DNA of 64,000 bases from Gnetum montanum (lineage: Eukaryota > Streptophyta > Gnetopsida > Gnetales > Gnetaceae): positions 1,025,025-1,089,024 of the forward strand of contig MNCI01014694.1 of NCBI GenBank assembly GCA_015680685.1, read 5' to 3'. The translations under genes were made by a program, and so were the position numbers. Positions 10,380 to 21,534 of the stretch are shown here, in pieces (position 1 is the first letter of the stretch; each line of letters opens with the position of its first letter). The notes beneath the pieces were generated by a model. The model worked only from the letters and a program-made list of their open reading frames with translations. It was not told the DNA's origin and did not search any database.

Positions 10380-12850
10380 CCCATGTGGTCCATTCTCTCA
10401 TCTTGTGGGGAATGGTACATGAAAGAAATGTACCTCTTCTAGAAAAATCAGTAGTGAGACATGACCATCAAGATCAAGAACATAAGCACCTCTTATTTGG
10501 TTGAGGCCATTGTAGAGGCCCTCGACTTGCCCAACATAGGAACAACCCTTGAAAAGATCTCCACTTAGGTGGATCCAAAGGCAAAGAATGAATGAGTCCA
10601 ATGGTGCTATGGGATGAACTGTAAGGAGTACGATGCACTCACTAAGGTGGAGCAAGCTTATTTCAAGATATTGGCCTATCATCTAAATCATATGGTGAGG
10701 CCTAGTAAGGTGACTACCTTCTTCACTTGTGTGTGCATCGCTCTAAGTGACAAGTTCCCCATCAACCTCCCTCAGCTCATCTTCCTTGAAATTGATAAAC
10801 CTTTAAAGAAAAAAATCAAGGGAGGAAAACACTCCCCTTCCCGTGCCTCATCCAAAAACTCTACCAAAGGTGAGGCATAGCCCATTATGCTAATGACATG
10901 CTCCGCCACGCTCTTGCTGCATCCCGGTAAGAGATGATGAAGGACAAAGTAGTTGCCAAGCTACTAAAAGAGTAGCCACCACCACCACCATTAGTGAGAC
11001 CACACTTGAGGCTTGTGTAGTTGTTGAACAAATGAGAAACGTTTGTGAACAACTACTACAGCAACAATAGGGTAAGGTAATTTATGGGGAATCATTAGTC
11101 CAATAGCTAGCATTGAGCCACCTCAACAAAGTTACTGGAATAATCAAATGGTTGGAAGAGGCCACCTTGTCATTTTCTACACAACACATGCAAACACCCA
11201 TGAGAAAGAACCCAAGTGCCCAAGAAGTTACGATGTTCATATTTGGACAACAAGAGTTCCCTAAAATTTCTAAGAACACTATAACTTTTTCAATGCTCTT
11301 GGAGGAAGGTGAGAAGTTAACTAGCTTGGTGATGCAACACCATGGATAGGAAACAATGGTAGAAGTGGTGGTGAATTGAGTAGCTTAAAGCATTAATTGC
11401 TCTTGTGGTAGCCATGCTTAACACGGATACCTTTAAAGATGTGCAACCTTTTGTAGAAGTAGGAAGTGGTTGGCTAAGTGCAACCCAATGTGAGGAGGTG
11501 TTGCACCAATTGGTGGGAATTGGGCAACTTCTTCTAGAAATCTTTGATCTTCCAAATAAGATCACTACTACCTAGTAAAAGTTGCTATAGATAAAGGGCA
11601 AGCTCCTCATTGCTAACTTCCAACTAGGTCTAGCCACTATTGAAAATTGTCAATTGGCTAGCAAATTTTTAGAATTGAGGACCCATATCTTCAACCCCAC
11701 CATTCTCAAGTAGGACATCACTAGAGATGAAGCTTTCATGTAGGTTCAACAAAAATTAAGGGAGGCTGAGAATGCTAAGGAGATGGTGGTCTTTAATGCC
11801 TTCATATTAGAAGAATTAGTTATTAACATTGATAATGACTTGGCTCAAGTTTGTAAGGAAGTTTTTGTCCTTACCAAGAACATCCAACACCTATGAAATG
11901 TTGATGAGCAAAAAGGCTAGATTGTCAAATTTGTAAGACAACAAAAGAAGTAGCTTGTCAAAGTGAACCTTGACCTAAGGAGGTTAGCAGCAAAGAATCA
12001 CAATGTCATTATGGAGGAAGTTTTAGTGCTTTTCCAAAAGGTGGTTATCAAGGTAGCCACTTGGAAAAATGAGCCCTTGAAGTTTGAACATATAAGAATC
12101 ACTACATGGACTAGGTGGGGCTCTTCATAGAAGTTAACGAGAAAGAAATCTAGTTAGCCAAGGCAAAGATGAACGAGGAACTCTACTAACTCCAACAAAG
12201 AGGCAATGTGTGGTAGCTAATCTTTGATGGCCTAAACACATACAACAAGGCTAATATCCACCTAAAGGAGTTGCAAATAGAGGAGATGATTGAGTGCATG
12301 AAGCTCACCAACCTTTGATATGCAAACTATATGATGTTAACTATGGGGAGGCTAAGGACTAAACTTGAAAATCAAGTGACCAATTTGTACCTCCTTTATG
12401 AGACCAAATTCAAGCATCATAAAGAGACAAAACAAAATTTAGAGATAGTCAATGCCAAGCTTGAAGTCCTTTGAAACTAATTTACAAATCAATGAACAGT
12501 TATCAAGGAACTGGCCATATAAATAAATGACTACAATGAGCTATAGAACCTATTCAAAATGTTTGACATCAAACAGAAACACTTTGTAGCATGATTTATT
12601 AATGTTAAGGAGTTGTTCCCAACAATGCCTTGTCCATGGAACATCCCTGTATCAACCCATATTGGTGAAGCCACGTGGACTGCGTATGATCCATGGAGTA
12701 AGAAGAAGAAAATAAAAGCATTATTGGATTTTTTCCACTAACTATATAGGTAGTAGCAATGGTAGGATAGCCTCAACTACTACCACTACCACAAGCATCG
12801 AAGCCTGGAAAAGATTCTTCAACACCTCATGAGCCTTAGAACTATTTGAT
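10380..12850 (+). pseudogene. third ORF of gypsy copy B, long coiled-coil protein, decayed
   Basis: The longest surviving version of the accessory ORF, about 820 codons before decay. The N-terminal block matches copy A: SPMWS...EWYMKEMYLF, KIKNISTSYLVEAIVEALDLPN, LTKVEQAYFKILAYHLN and TTFFTCVCIALSDKFPINLPQLIFLEI. A Lys/Ser-rich linker (KKKIKGGKHSPSRASS) and a His-rich patch from CACCAC repeats near 10980 come next. There are then several heptad-like regions (TIENCQLASKFLELRTH, VNLDLRRLAAKNHNVIMEE, ANFQL..). The tail reads MPCPWNIPVSTHIGEATW. Many TAG stops and a few frame changes are present. Function is unknown; a structural or nucleic-acid packaging role is possible but unproven. Confidence 0.65.
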
Positions 12851-13079
12851 CTTCACTTTGTTTTTAACAATCAAAGGGTTCATGTTATCAATTTTGAAGG
12901 GGTGTCCAGATTTGTTATCCTAGACCCTAATTTTGTAACTTTGTACAATTTGGCACTTAGAGTCAATCATTTTATTGAGCCAATATTTAGTCAATAATAT
13001 CATACCTTTCAAATTTTGTAAGAAGCTTGATCCTATTTTTCTTCATTTGAGGATGAGTTTTTACTTAGTTGTGGAGGTA

Positions 13080-13946
13080 TGATGAATCATCAACTAGCTG
13101 TGTTAATGTAGCCCCATCGATGTAGCCTCGCCAACGCATCGAAGGATGTGTTGATGTAGATGTGTCAACATAGTGTCATGTCACACCTATATAAATGCAC
13201 TTACCCATGACATTTATGGCACATTATGTCATTAATGTGGCCAAGTTCTTGCAATTTTATTTCACTAGGGTCAGAATGTTTTTTGAGTACCTATAGTACA
13301 ACTTTAAGGAATTGTATGAATCTTCATTCGAGCATCTTGTACCTAAACACATTGATGTGACTGGTACTAAAGACAAGATTCTGGATACTTCTTGCAGCAC
13401 TTGGAATAGTTTAATGTTTATTTCATGCACTTTATTTCATGTACTTTATTATTAATGCAATTTACTCTCTTGTCCTTACTTAATTAATGCACTTAATAAT
13501 GAACATATAAGTGTGACCGCTTTGAACATACCATCTAATGCTTGGTAATCCCAACAATGGCTATTTGGTATACCTAGCAATAGATACTTGGTAACCCAGT
13601 AATGTTGATAGGAGTTTAGGATGTGTACAAAAAGTGGGCCAGGATGCTTATGTTAGGCTAGTTAGCGTAAGAACCATTAGATAGTTAAAATAGTTAATTT
13701 ACCAATTAATTATCTTTACTTCAATGCTTAATTAAATATAAATAAATATCATATTCCTTGGCTCATACTTAACCATACAAATGAATGTACACAAGTGACA
13801 ACTAAAAATACAATGATCATATTTCCTCAAGTCACCATCTTTACCTATAGGCACACTTAGGAGCTAGGTCCACAGAATTCGACTAGATCGCTAGTGCATG
13901 CTTATGATTCGTATGGTTAAGCATAGGGACTACTTGCTACTCATCA
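13080..13946 (+). repeat. 3' LTR of gypsy copy B with polypurine tract
   Basis: 867 bp from TGATGA (13080) to TCATCA (13941-13946), preceded by the polypurine run gtggaggta (13071-13079). The TATA box ctatataaat is at 13187-13196, downstream of several tgtgtt.atgtag / gtgtcaacatag repeats that echo the palindromic module of copy A. The gcttggtaatccca repeats (13540-13600) and the ggttaagcataggg end are shared with the other family LTRs. Confidence 0.85.
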
Positions 13947-14689
13947 CATATGAAAGTAAATGTAACTTTTGTAGAACATGTCCAAGGTGTTTCTCTAGTT
14001 ATAATTTAGTTGTGCCTTCCTTGATGCCTTATATAGCGAATGTGGTAGCATTGATAGAATAGATTGAAAATCTTCAAGAAGAGAGGTGAATGATTAGACA
14101 AAATAGTATCCAACCTTGATCATGTGGAGGGAACATGTGACCAATATTCAAATTGGTGTCATTTTTTTATTCTTGAACTAGATTTTCAAATAATAGGATA
14201 AAATACAATAATGTTTTCCTATAATTTAGATATTAATGTCAGGGTTGAGTAACAATGGACCCTATTAAATAGGGAAGAAATGAAAGTAATCCTCTATCTT
14301 TACAAGGATATTCTTAAATTGATCTTTCTAAAGGATTTTCAAATTTCTTAATGGGGGCTTTGTATGTAATGAAAAGGACCTAAAAGGGTAAATAAAAATA
14401 CTCTATAACATATTCTTAAGATTATCATATAAGCTTTGTGCTATTATATAGGGTAGAAGAAGCATCATTGAAAAGGCCAAGGGTAGGAGAGGAGTGTTAA
14501 GGTTAGGAGTAATTAGAAGAGGATGAAAGGGGTAAGGAAGAGAGTAATTGTAAAGAAGATGAGGCAATGAGGCAAAGCTAAATTTTAATGATGCTAAACC
14601 ATCACTTTATAGAGGAAAGATTATCCAACATTAAATTAGGGCCTTAAACATGGAGGTGCCACCTCTGCCATTAATTTTTGACATTTCAT
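13947..14689. other. unassigned DNA right of copy B
   Basis: No coding, RNA gene or recognisable transposon end was seen. The sequence is AT-rich, with some purine-rich patches (for example 14456-14570, gaggatgaaaggggtaagg). It is presumably older genomic DNA that received B on the left and the copia element on the right. Confidence 0.5.
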
Positions 14690-14965
14690 AAATTCCATTC
14701 AAGAATGCTTCCACTACCCAGACTCTCTTAAGTTGAAGAATTAAAGTGATATTCATTTTAAATTTCATTTAAAAGTGCATTCGCCACCTAGATAGACTTT
14801 CTTATGCTAAATTCCATTAAAAATGCATCACTGCATTAATGTTTACATTAAATTCCATTCAAAAATGCATCACCATGTAGACTTTCTTGAGTTGAAGAAT
14901 TAAGGTGATATTTATTTTAAATTCCTTTTAAAAACACATTGGCCACATGGACATGCTAATGTTTA
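14690..14965. repeat. diverged minisatellite next to the copia insertion
   Basis: About five imperfect direct units begin with variants of aaattccattcaaaaatgcat. Two alternating extensions follow: agactttcttgagttgaag then aattaaggtgatatt, or the shorter attaatgttta. Units start near 14692, 14755, 14812, 14855 and 14922. The copia element begins right at the end of the last unit, and its target duplication gttta is part of the unit. Confidence 0.65.
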
Positions 14966-15540
14966 TGTAGCATGTATAGCCCACTAACATGCTTTATGCA
15001 TTAGTTAATGCATGAAAGTGGCACCATGCCCACTACCAAGTTTTATGGATTAGTTAATACATGAAAGTGGCCACCATGCCCACTAACATATTTTATGGGT
15101 TAGTTAATGCATAAAAGTGGCCACCATGCCCACTAATGCATTTTTATGAGTTGGTTAATGCATCAAGGTGGTCTCCATATTTGGTAACGTACTTTTTATG
15201 CATTGGCATTGGGTCTGTTATTATAACTGATTCCATGGCCTATAAATTCATTCTTAATGGGAAAACAAAGGCACCATGAATGACAGTAGAATTGCAGTTC
15301 CAATTCCTTTCACAGATGCTTGAAGATTACATACACCATCGTTGTAGAGCGTCCATGTAAAAGGAGAATCAAAATGCAAAATTTAATCTAAGGCATCAAT
15401 GGCTAGAGGTTAGTTCTATTTGCTTAAGAATTTTGCATTTCTAGTTATTTATACATATGAATTTCTTGTGCCATTTGCTCCTACATTCTGTACTTTGATT
15501 ACTTGTGCCATCTAGTTTTCTACATAATTATTTTCTCACA
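14966..15540 (+). repeat. 5' LTR of the copia element
   Basis: 575 bp, TGTAGCATG...TTCTCACA. The first 200 bp are about four tandem units of roughly 50 bp starting cccacta. A TATA-like cctataaattc is at 15240. The remainder matches the 3' LTR closely, apart from many transitions and a shortened sub-repeat block in the 3' copy. Confidence 0.9.
14980..15172. repeat. 50-bp tandem sub-repeats in copia 5' LTR
   Basis: Four units of the form cccactaacatg.tttatg.attagttaatgcatgaaagtggccaccatg. The first contains the palindrome atgcattagttaatgcat (14996-15013). The 3' LTR (20980-21170) keeps about three and a half units with one internal deletion. Confidence 0.85.
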
Positions 15541-15542
15541 TT

Positions 15543-15554
15543 TGGTATTTGAGC
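15543..15554 (+). other. tRNA-iMet type primer binding site, copia element
   Basis: tggtatttgagc follows the LTR end at 15540 after two T residues. The canonical copia site is TGGTATCAGAGC; the two differences lie in the CA-to-TT positions. It primes minus-strand synthesis. Confidence 0.85.
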
Positions 15555-16557
15555 ATTAGATCTCTATCTTAATGTGATTTTTGACAATAGTTTAATCTAG
15601 AAAAAAATGTTTTTTTAATATTTCTGTGCCTTGTAGTTTAAGAAAGATCACTCGCTTCTAGTTTCTACCTGGTGAAAGAGATTTTACTCTCACATTTTTT
15701 TGCATTCTTGTGTATCATAGATCTAGAAAATAAAAACCATTATTGTTGTGGCAATGAGGATATTTTCTTTCATTGTTTTGGAGAGCTAGTCTGATTATGC
15801 TATCTACAATTTTTCTTTGTGTCATAGTTTGCTATCTACATTGTTGGCATGCAATAGCCTATCATTATGTAAATGTTTTCAAAGGTTGAGCACGATTTGG
15901 TTTAACTTAAGTGGTCTTAAGGCTAATAGATGTTTATTCCTACTGCACATACTAGATTTTGTGAATTATGTATGCGCTTTTTCCATTTTGGCTTGCATAT
16001 CTAGCATTCATCATTGTTATTATGATTTTTGATGTTTTTTTATGTCAGCCAATGAATTAGTGTCATTCTATAGGGTTTTCTTTTGGTGCTTTGGTCTCCA
16101 CCTAGGCACCTTGGGATAGAATAATTGAATGAATTATGTTTATACCATGTTCAATTTGGTAATTTATCAATTTTATGGATATTTTTCTATATGTATGCAT
16201 CATTTTCTGCATATGAATTATAACAAGTGATCTATATAATTTTGTATAATTACAGAGTAGCCATAACATCTTTAATTATGCAAAATTATGTACTAAGAGC
16301 TTTTTGGATCACATATGGTACACAACATTAAAATATTATGATTGATCATATGTAATATGATAAAATTTATCCCACAAGATTTTTTATTGTATTTAATATG
16401 ATTAATTAGGATGATATGTTAAATTATTTTTTTTAATGTACCCACATGGATTAAGAAAAGGAATATAATTTAATAGGTTCATTGTAAGGATACATGAATA
16501 TGTTTGAATTAAAATTTAGCCCATAGGTAATTTTATGTCATTTGATTCATATTTTTC
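15555..16557. other. copia 5' leader
   Basis: About 1 kb of T-rich leader between the PBS and gag. Short open frames such as the one at 15817 show no gag similarity. No structured RNA was recognised. Confidence 0.6.
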
Positions 16558-17376
16558 ATGATTTACATTAGTAAACATGTCTTATGGTATTTTAACCTTA
16601 AATTTAATGACATACGCATGTTTGATTACGCAGTTATACAACCTATATGCCACTCTGATTTTCAATGTGACATTCCTAAATTAAAGGGTGATCATTATAA
16701 GGTGTGGAAGGAGAGAATTACTTTTCATTTAGGTTGGATGGACATTGATTATGTTATCTATAAGGATGAACCACCTACTATTATAGCAAATAGCCATCTG
16801 GATGATACTGGTAATTATGAAAAATGGAAGTGATGAAATCACCTTTGTGTCATGTTTATAAAAAACAAGATCTTGGCTAGTATGCATGGTTCACTTGAGC
16901 AGTATGACAATGTACGTGCTTTTTCAAAGGCCATTAATGAACAATTTGAGTCATCAAACAAGGTGATAACCAATACCTTGATAATGAAGTTCTCATCCAT
17001 GAAGCTTACTAAAATTTGTGGTGTGCATGAGCACATCATGCAAATGAGGGATATGGTAGCTGAGCTCAAAACACTTGAGATTTAGATGTCATAATCTTTC
17101 CTTGTGCACTACATCTTAAACACACTCCCACTACAATACAAACCCTTTAAGATTTCTTATAACACACATAAGGACAAATGGTCAATCAATGAACTAATGA
17201 CCATGTGTGTGCAAGAAGAGGGGAGACTTTTTATGGAAGTGAAAGAAAGTGTGCATATGGTTACACAAGAAAAGAATAAAGGACAAGCCAAAGGCAAGTG
17301 GAAGGTCAAATTGCCTACACAAGCTAATATTAAGAAAGAATCCAGATTTTTTTTTTCAAAAAGAAAGGGCACATAA
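16558..17376 (+). pseudogene. copia gag remnant
   Basis: Capsid protein of a plant copia element. It is recognisable by IPKLKGDHYKVWKERITFHLGWMDIDYVIYKDEPP near the start, SLEQYDNVRAFSKAINEQFE in the middle, then KFSSMKLTKICGVHEHIMQMRDMVAELKTLEI, and YNTHKDKWSINELMTMCVQEEGRL at the end (UBN2-type gag). The true start is probably in the region of 16600-16660, since residues before CHSDFQ look like leader. Stops at 16831-16836 and 17083 break it. At the T-run near 17348-17356 the reading frame shifts into the protease frame. The expected CCHC knuckle is not intact. Confidence 0.88.
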
Positions 17377-20300
17377 AGAAGGATTATTCTAAATATCATA
17401 AATGGCTTGAAAAGAAAGGTACTCAACTCTCACTTGTTTGTTTTGAATTCAATATGGTTGATGTTGGTCATGACACATGGTGGATTGATTTGGGTTCTAC
17501 AATCCAAGTTACCAATTCCTTGCAGGGGATGAAAAACCTAAGAAAGCCAATGGGAAGTGAGTCATGCATCTATTTAGGCAACAAGATGCACTCACATGTG
17601 GAGGCAATTGGAACATGCATTTTAGTTTTAACTAGTGGTTTTTCTTTAGAATTGGAAAAGACATTTTATATTATAGGTCTTTTAAGGAATTTAATTTCTA
17701 TTTCAAGGCTTGTATCATTAGGATTTTCCTTTAATTTTTCAGACAATATATTCAGTTTATATTATAGATCTAAACTTATTGGAAATGCTACATTGACATA
17801 TGGTCTTTTCAAAATCAATTTACAAAATGAAACTTCTTATACTTCTATGGATGTTCATGTTGGCATTCAAATATGTGTTATGAATGACAAATCCTCTATG
17901 TTGTGGCATCGTATATTAGGACATTTCTCTATTGAAAGAATAAAGAGATTAGTAAATGATGAAGTACTTAGTACTCTAGATTTTATTGACTTTAACATTT
18001 GTGTGGACTACATAAAGAGAAAGTAGATCAATATGTCAAAGAAAGGTGTCAAGAGGAATTTAGACATATTAGAGATCATACATATAGATATTTGTAGCCC
18101 AGATATGGATGTGTATGATCAAAAGTATTTCATTATCTTTATTGATGATTACTCACAATATATGTATCTCTACCTGCTTCATAACAAGAGTGAAGCTTTA
18201 GATGCCTTTGAGGTGTTTAAGGCTAAAGTAGGAAAACAATGCGGTAAGCAAATAAAAATAGTGAGATCTAATAGAGGTGGTAAATACTATGGTAGATATA
18301 CTGATGATGGACTAGCACTTGGTCCATTTGCTAAGTTTCTTCAAGAACATGGGATTGTTGCCCAGTACACTATGCCTAGTTCTCCAAACCAGAATGGTGT
18401 GGTAGAAAGAAGAAACTGAACATTATTGGACATGATGCAAAGTATGCTTAGTAGCTTCGAGCCTCCTAAGTCCTAGTGGACTGAAGCTCTTAAGACTATG
18501 ATGTATATATTAAATCAAGTTCCAACCAAGACTATCTTAAAGACACCATTTGAATTATGGAAAGGTTGGAAACCGAGTTTATGACATATATGTGTTTCGG
18601 GATTCCTGTCTAAAGTAGGAGTTTATAATCCACCAAAAAAGAAGCTAGACCTAAGGACCATAAGTGGGTATTTTGTTAGATATGCTAAATGATCTAACGA
18701 ATATAGATTTTATTGCCCATCACATACTACTAGGTGTATGGAATCAAGGAATGCTAAATTTCTTGAGAATGACTTGATTAGTGGGAGCAGTAGATTTTGG
18801 AACATTATTCCTAAGATAGATCATATAGATGCTCAACCCACTATTTTAAATGATAGACTAATAGTTGTGCACAATACGCCTAGAGCATAAATGCATACTG
18901 AACAACAACTAATCATTGAAGTTCTACAAACTACTGATTAAGAAGTAGTAAATCTAGCTGAACAACAAATACTAGAATCTATTGAATATCCTATTGAACA
19001 TCATGATCCTCAAGAGAATGATGAACCAACATTAAGAAGATCAACTAGAGTAAGGTGATTAGTGATTCATAGTGACTATATGGTGTATCTACAGAAGTTT
19101 AACTACAACATAGGAGCTAAAAATGATCCCAAACAATTTTCACAAGCCATGAGTAGTATGGAATCAAACTTGTGATATGATACCATGAAAGATGAAATGA
19201 ACTCTATGTCATGTAATGGAGTTTGGAATCTTGTCAAGTTGCCTAATGGTGTAAAAGCCATTGGATGAAAATGGGAATTTCTGACTAAGAAAGACTCATT
19301 AGACAACATTGATAGATATAAGGCTAGACTTGATGCTAAAGGGTTCACTCAAAAAGGGGGAATAGATTACAAGGAGACCTTTTCTCTTGTATCTAAGGAC
19401 TCCCTTCATGTTATCATGGCATTGGTTGCCCATTTTGATCTTGAATTACATCAAATGGATGTGAAAATAGCATTCCTTCATGGTGGTCTAGAGGAATAGG
19501 TTTATATGAAACAACCTAGTGATGATGAGCAATTGGTATGCAAGCTCAAGAAATCCAAATATGGATTGAAACAGGCCTCTCTTCAATGGTACTTAAAATT
19601 CAATGATATAATCACTTAATTTGGTTTTGAAAAAAACATCATGGATAAATGTATATACCAAAAGGTCGGTGGGAGCCAAATTTGTTTCTTTGTTCTATAT
19701 GTGGATGATATCCTTATTACAACCAATACTAGTGGATTTCTATACGAGGTAAAACATTTTCTCTCTAAGAATTTCAACATGAAGGATATGGATGAGGTAT
19801 CTTATGTCATTGGCATATAGATCCATAGGGATAGATCTAGATGTATTCTAGGACTATCATAGGAAACCTATATCAATAAAGTTTTAGAGAGGTTTCAGAT
19901 GAAAGATTATTCACCAAGTATAACATCTATTGTAAAGGGTGACACGTTCAATTTGAACCAGTGCCCTAGGAATGATTTAGAGAAAAGTTAGATGAGCAAC
20001 ATTCCATATGCTTTAGCTATTGGAAGCCTTATGTATGCTTAGGTCTGCACAAGACCTAACATTGCATTTGCTATGGGAATGTAGGGTAGATATCAGAATA
20101 ATCTAGGTATTGATCACTGGAGGACAGCAAAGAAAGTGATGAGGTACCTTCAAGGTACAAAAGACTACATGATTATATATAAACAAATTGACTCCTTAGA
20201 GGTGATTGGCTACTCCAACTCAAACTTTGTTGATTATGTTGATTCATGGAAATCAACATCTAGTTATGTTTTTATGCTAGCTGGAGGAGCTATATCCTAG

Positions 20301-20678
20301 AGAAGTGGAAAGCAAACTTTGGTTGCTACTTCCACCATGGAGGCATAATTCGTTTCTTGTTTTGAGGCTACTTGACATGGTATATGGCTAAAGAGTTTCA
20401 TATCAAGGCTTACAATTGTGGATTCTATACCTAGGCCATTAAGAATGTTTTGTGACAATTTAGCTATTATCTTTATGGCTAAGAATAATAAGAGTGGCAA
20501 TCGAAGTAAACACATTGACATCAAGTACTTAGTCATAAGGGAATGCATTAAGGAAAAAAAAGTGATCATTGCACATATAAGCATTGAATTAATGATAGCT
20601 AATCCTTTGACAAAAGGAATGTCATCGAAGTCATTTAAGGATCATGTAGTTCAAATGAGACTTGGTTTCATAATGTAA
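17377..20678 (+). pseudogene. copia pol remnant: protease, integrase, reverse transcriptase, RNase H
   Basis: Continuous in one frame with in-frame stops only. Protease region: WWIDLGSTIQVTNS (the normal DSGAT is altered to DLGST). GAG-pre-integrase: LWHRILGHFSIERIKRLV. Integrase: DICSPDMDVYDQKYFIIFIDDYS, then IVRSNRGGKYY (the second catalytic Asp is Asn), then SPNQNGVVERRN. Reverse transcriptase: YKARLDAKGFTQKGGIDYKETF, then LELHQMDVKIAFLHG, then LKQASLQWY and YVDDILIT with an intact YVDD. RNase H: GYSNSNFVDYVDSWKSTS and STMEA, then RSKHIDIKYLVIREC and PLTKGMSSKSFKDHV. It ends with TAA at 20678, 279 bp before the PPT. Stops sit mainly at former Gln, Trp and Arg codons. Confidence 0.93.
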
Positions 20679-20956
20679 TTTGTTGTACATATAACTTACA
20701 GTCTTAATGAAACTCTTATTCAATTGTGTTATTTTCTCATATGGTTTGCACATATAGTTATTAGAAAAAATATACATATGGTAGGACCTAAAATGAACAT
20801 TGGGTTTATTCATAAAGTTAGATTACCATTTAAGGAATTATGTTTGAAAGATCATGCATTGTAATATATGGAAGATAATACTCACATTAAGAGGAACTAT
20901 TGCTATGATTCATGCATCGATTTCTTGAACTCTGAACCTGATTAAATATGGATACC

Positions 20957-20967
20957 AAGTGGGAGAT
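20957..20967 (+). other. polypurine tract of the copia element
   Basis: aagtgggagat abuts the 3' LTR start TGTAGC. It is the standard plant copia plus-strand primer. Confidence 0.88.
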
Positions 20968-21534
20968 TGTAGCATGTGTTACCCACTAATGCACTTTATG
21001 CATTAGTTAATGCATGAAAGTCATCACCACGTTTTATGGATTAGTTAGTGCATGAAAGTGGCAACCATGTCTACTAACACGTTTTATGGGTCAGTTAATG
21101 TATGAAAGTGGCCACCATGCCCACTAACATGTTTTTATGAGTTGGTTAATGCATCAAGGTGGTCTCTATATCTAGTAATGTGTTTTTTACACCTTGGCAT
21201 TAGGTCTCTTATGGTAACAGATTCTGTGGCCTATAAATTCGTTCTTGATGGGAGAACAAAGACACCACGAATCTCAATAGGATTGCAGTTCTGGTCCCTT
21301 TCACAAATGACGCTTGAAGATTGCATACACCATCATTGTAGAGCGCCCATGTGAAAAAAAAATTAAAACGCCAAATGTAATTTGAGGCATCAATGATTAG
21401 AGGTCAGCTCCATTTGTTCAAGAATTGTGCATTTCTAGTTATTTATGCATGTGAATTTCTTGTGCCATTTGTTTCTGCATTCTGTATTTTAATTACTTAT
21501 GCCATCTAGTTTTTTGCACAATTATTTTCTCACC
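20968..21534 (+). repeat. 3' LTR of the copia element
   Basis: 567 bp, TGTAGCATG...TTCTCACC. It differs from the 5' LTR by many substitutions, mostly transitions, and by a deletion in the sub-repeat block near 21020. The last base is C instead of A. It is followed by gtttc, the right target duplication. Confidence 0.88.

Larger units (their letters stand above)
9223..13946 (+). mobile_element. gypsy copy B, 3' part
   Basis: Starts in the spacer at the point equivalent to about 5967 of copy A. It continues through spacer, third ORF, polypurine tract and LTR. The 5' part is absent, most simply because copy A inserted here and the rest of B lies left of the window. Unlike A, the spacer keeps a block at about 9840-10330 that copy C also has (57950-58300), so A has a private deletion of about 470 bp there. 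Confidence 0.75.
14966..21534 (+). mobile_element. complete but decayed Ty1/copia element
   Basis: 6.57 kb. The 5' LTR is 14966-15540 and the 3' LTR 20968-21534, both starting TGTAGCATG. The tRNA-iMet type PBS is at 15543, the gag-pol region is 16558-20678 and the PPT is aagtgggagat at 20957-20967. The flanks gttta (14961-14965) and gtttc (21535-21539) are a 4/5 target duplication. Domain order is gag, protease, integrase, reverse transcriptase, RNase H, as in copia. Gag-pol carries one visible frameshift and a set of in-frame stops, so it is dead but structurally whole. Confidence 0.92.
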
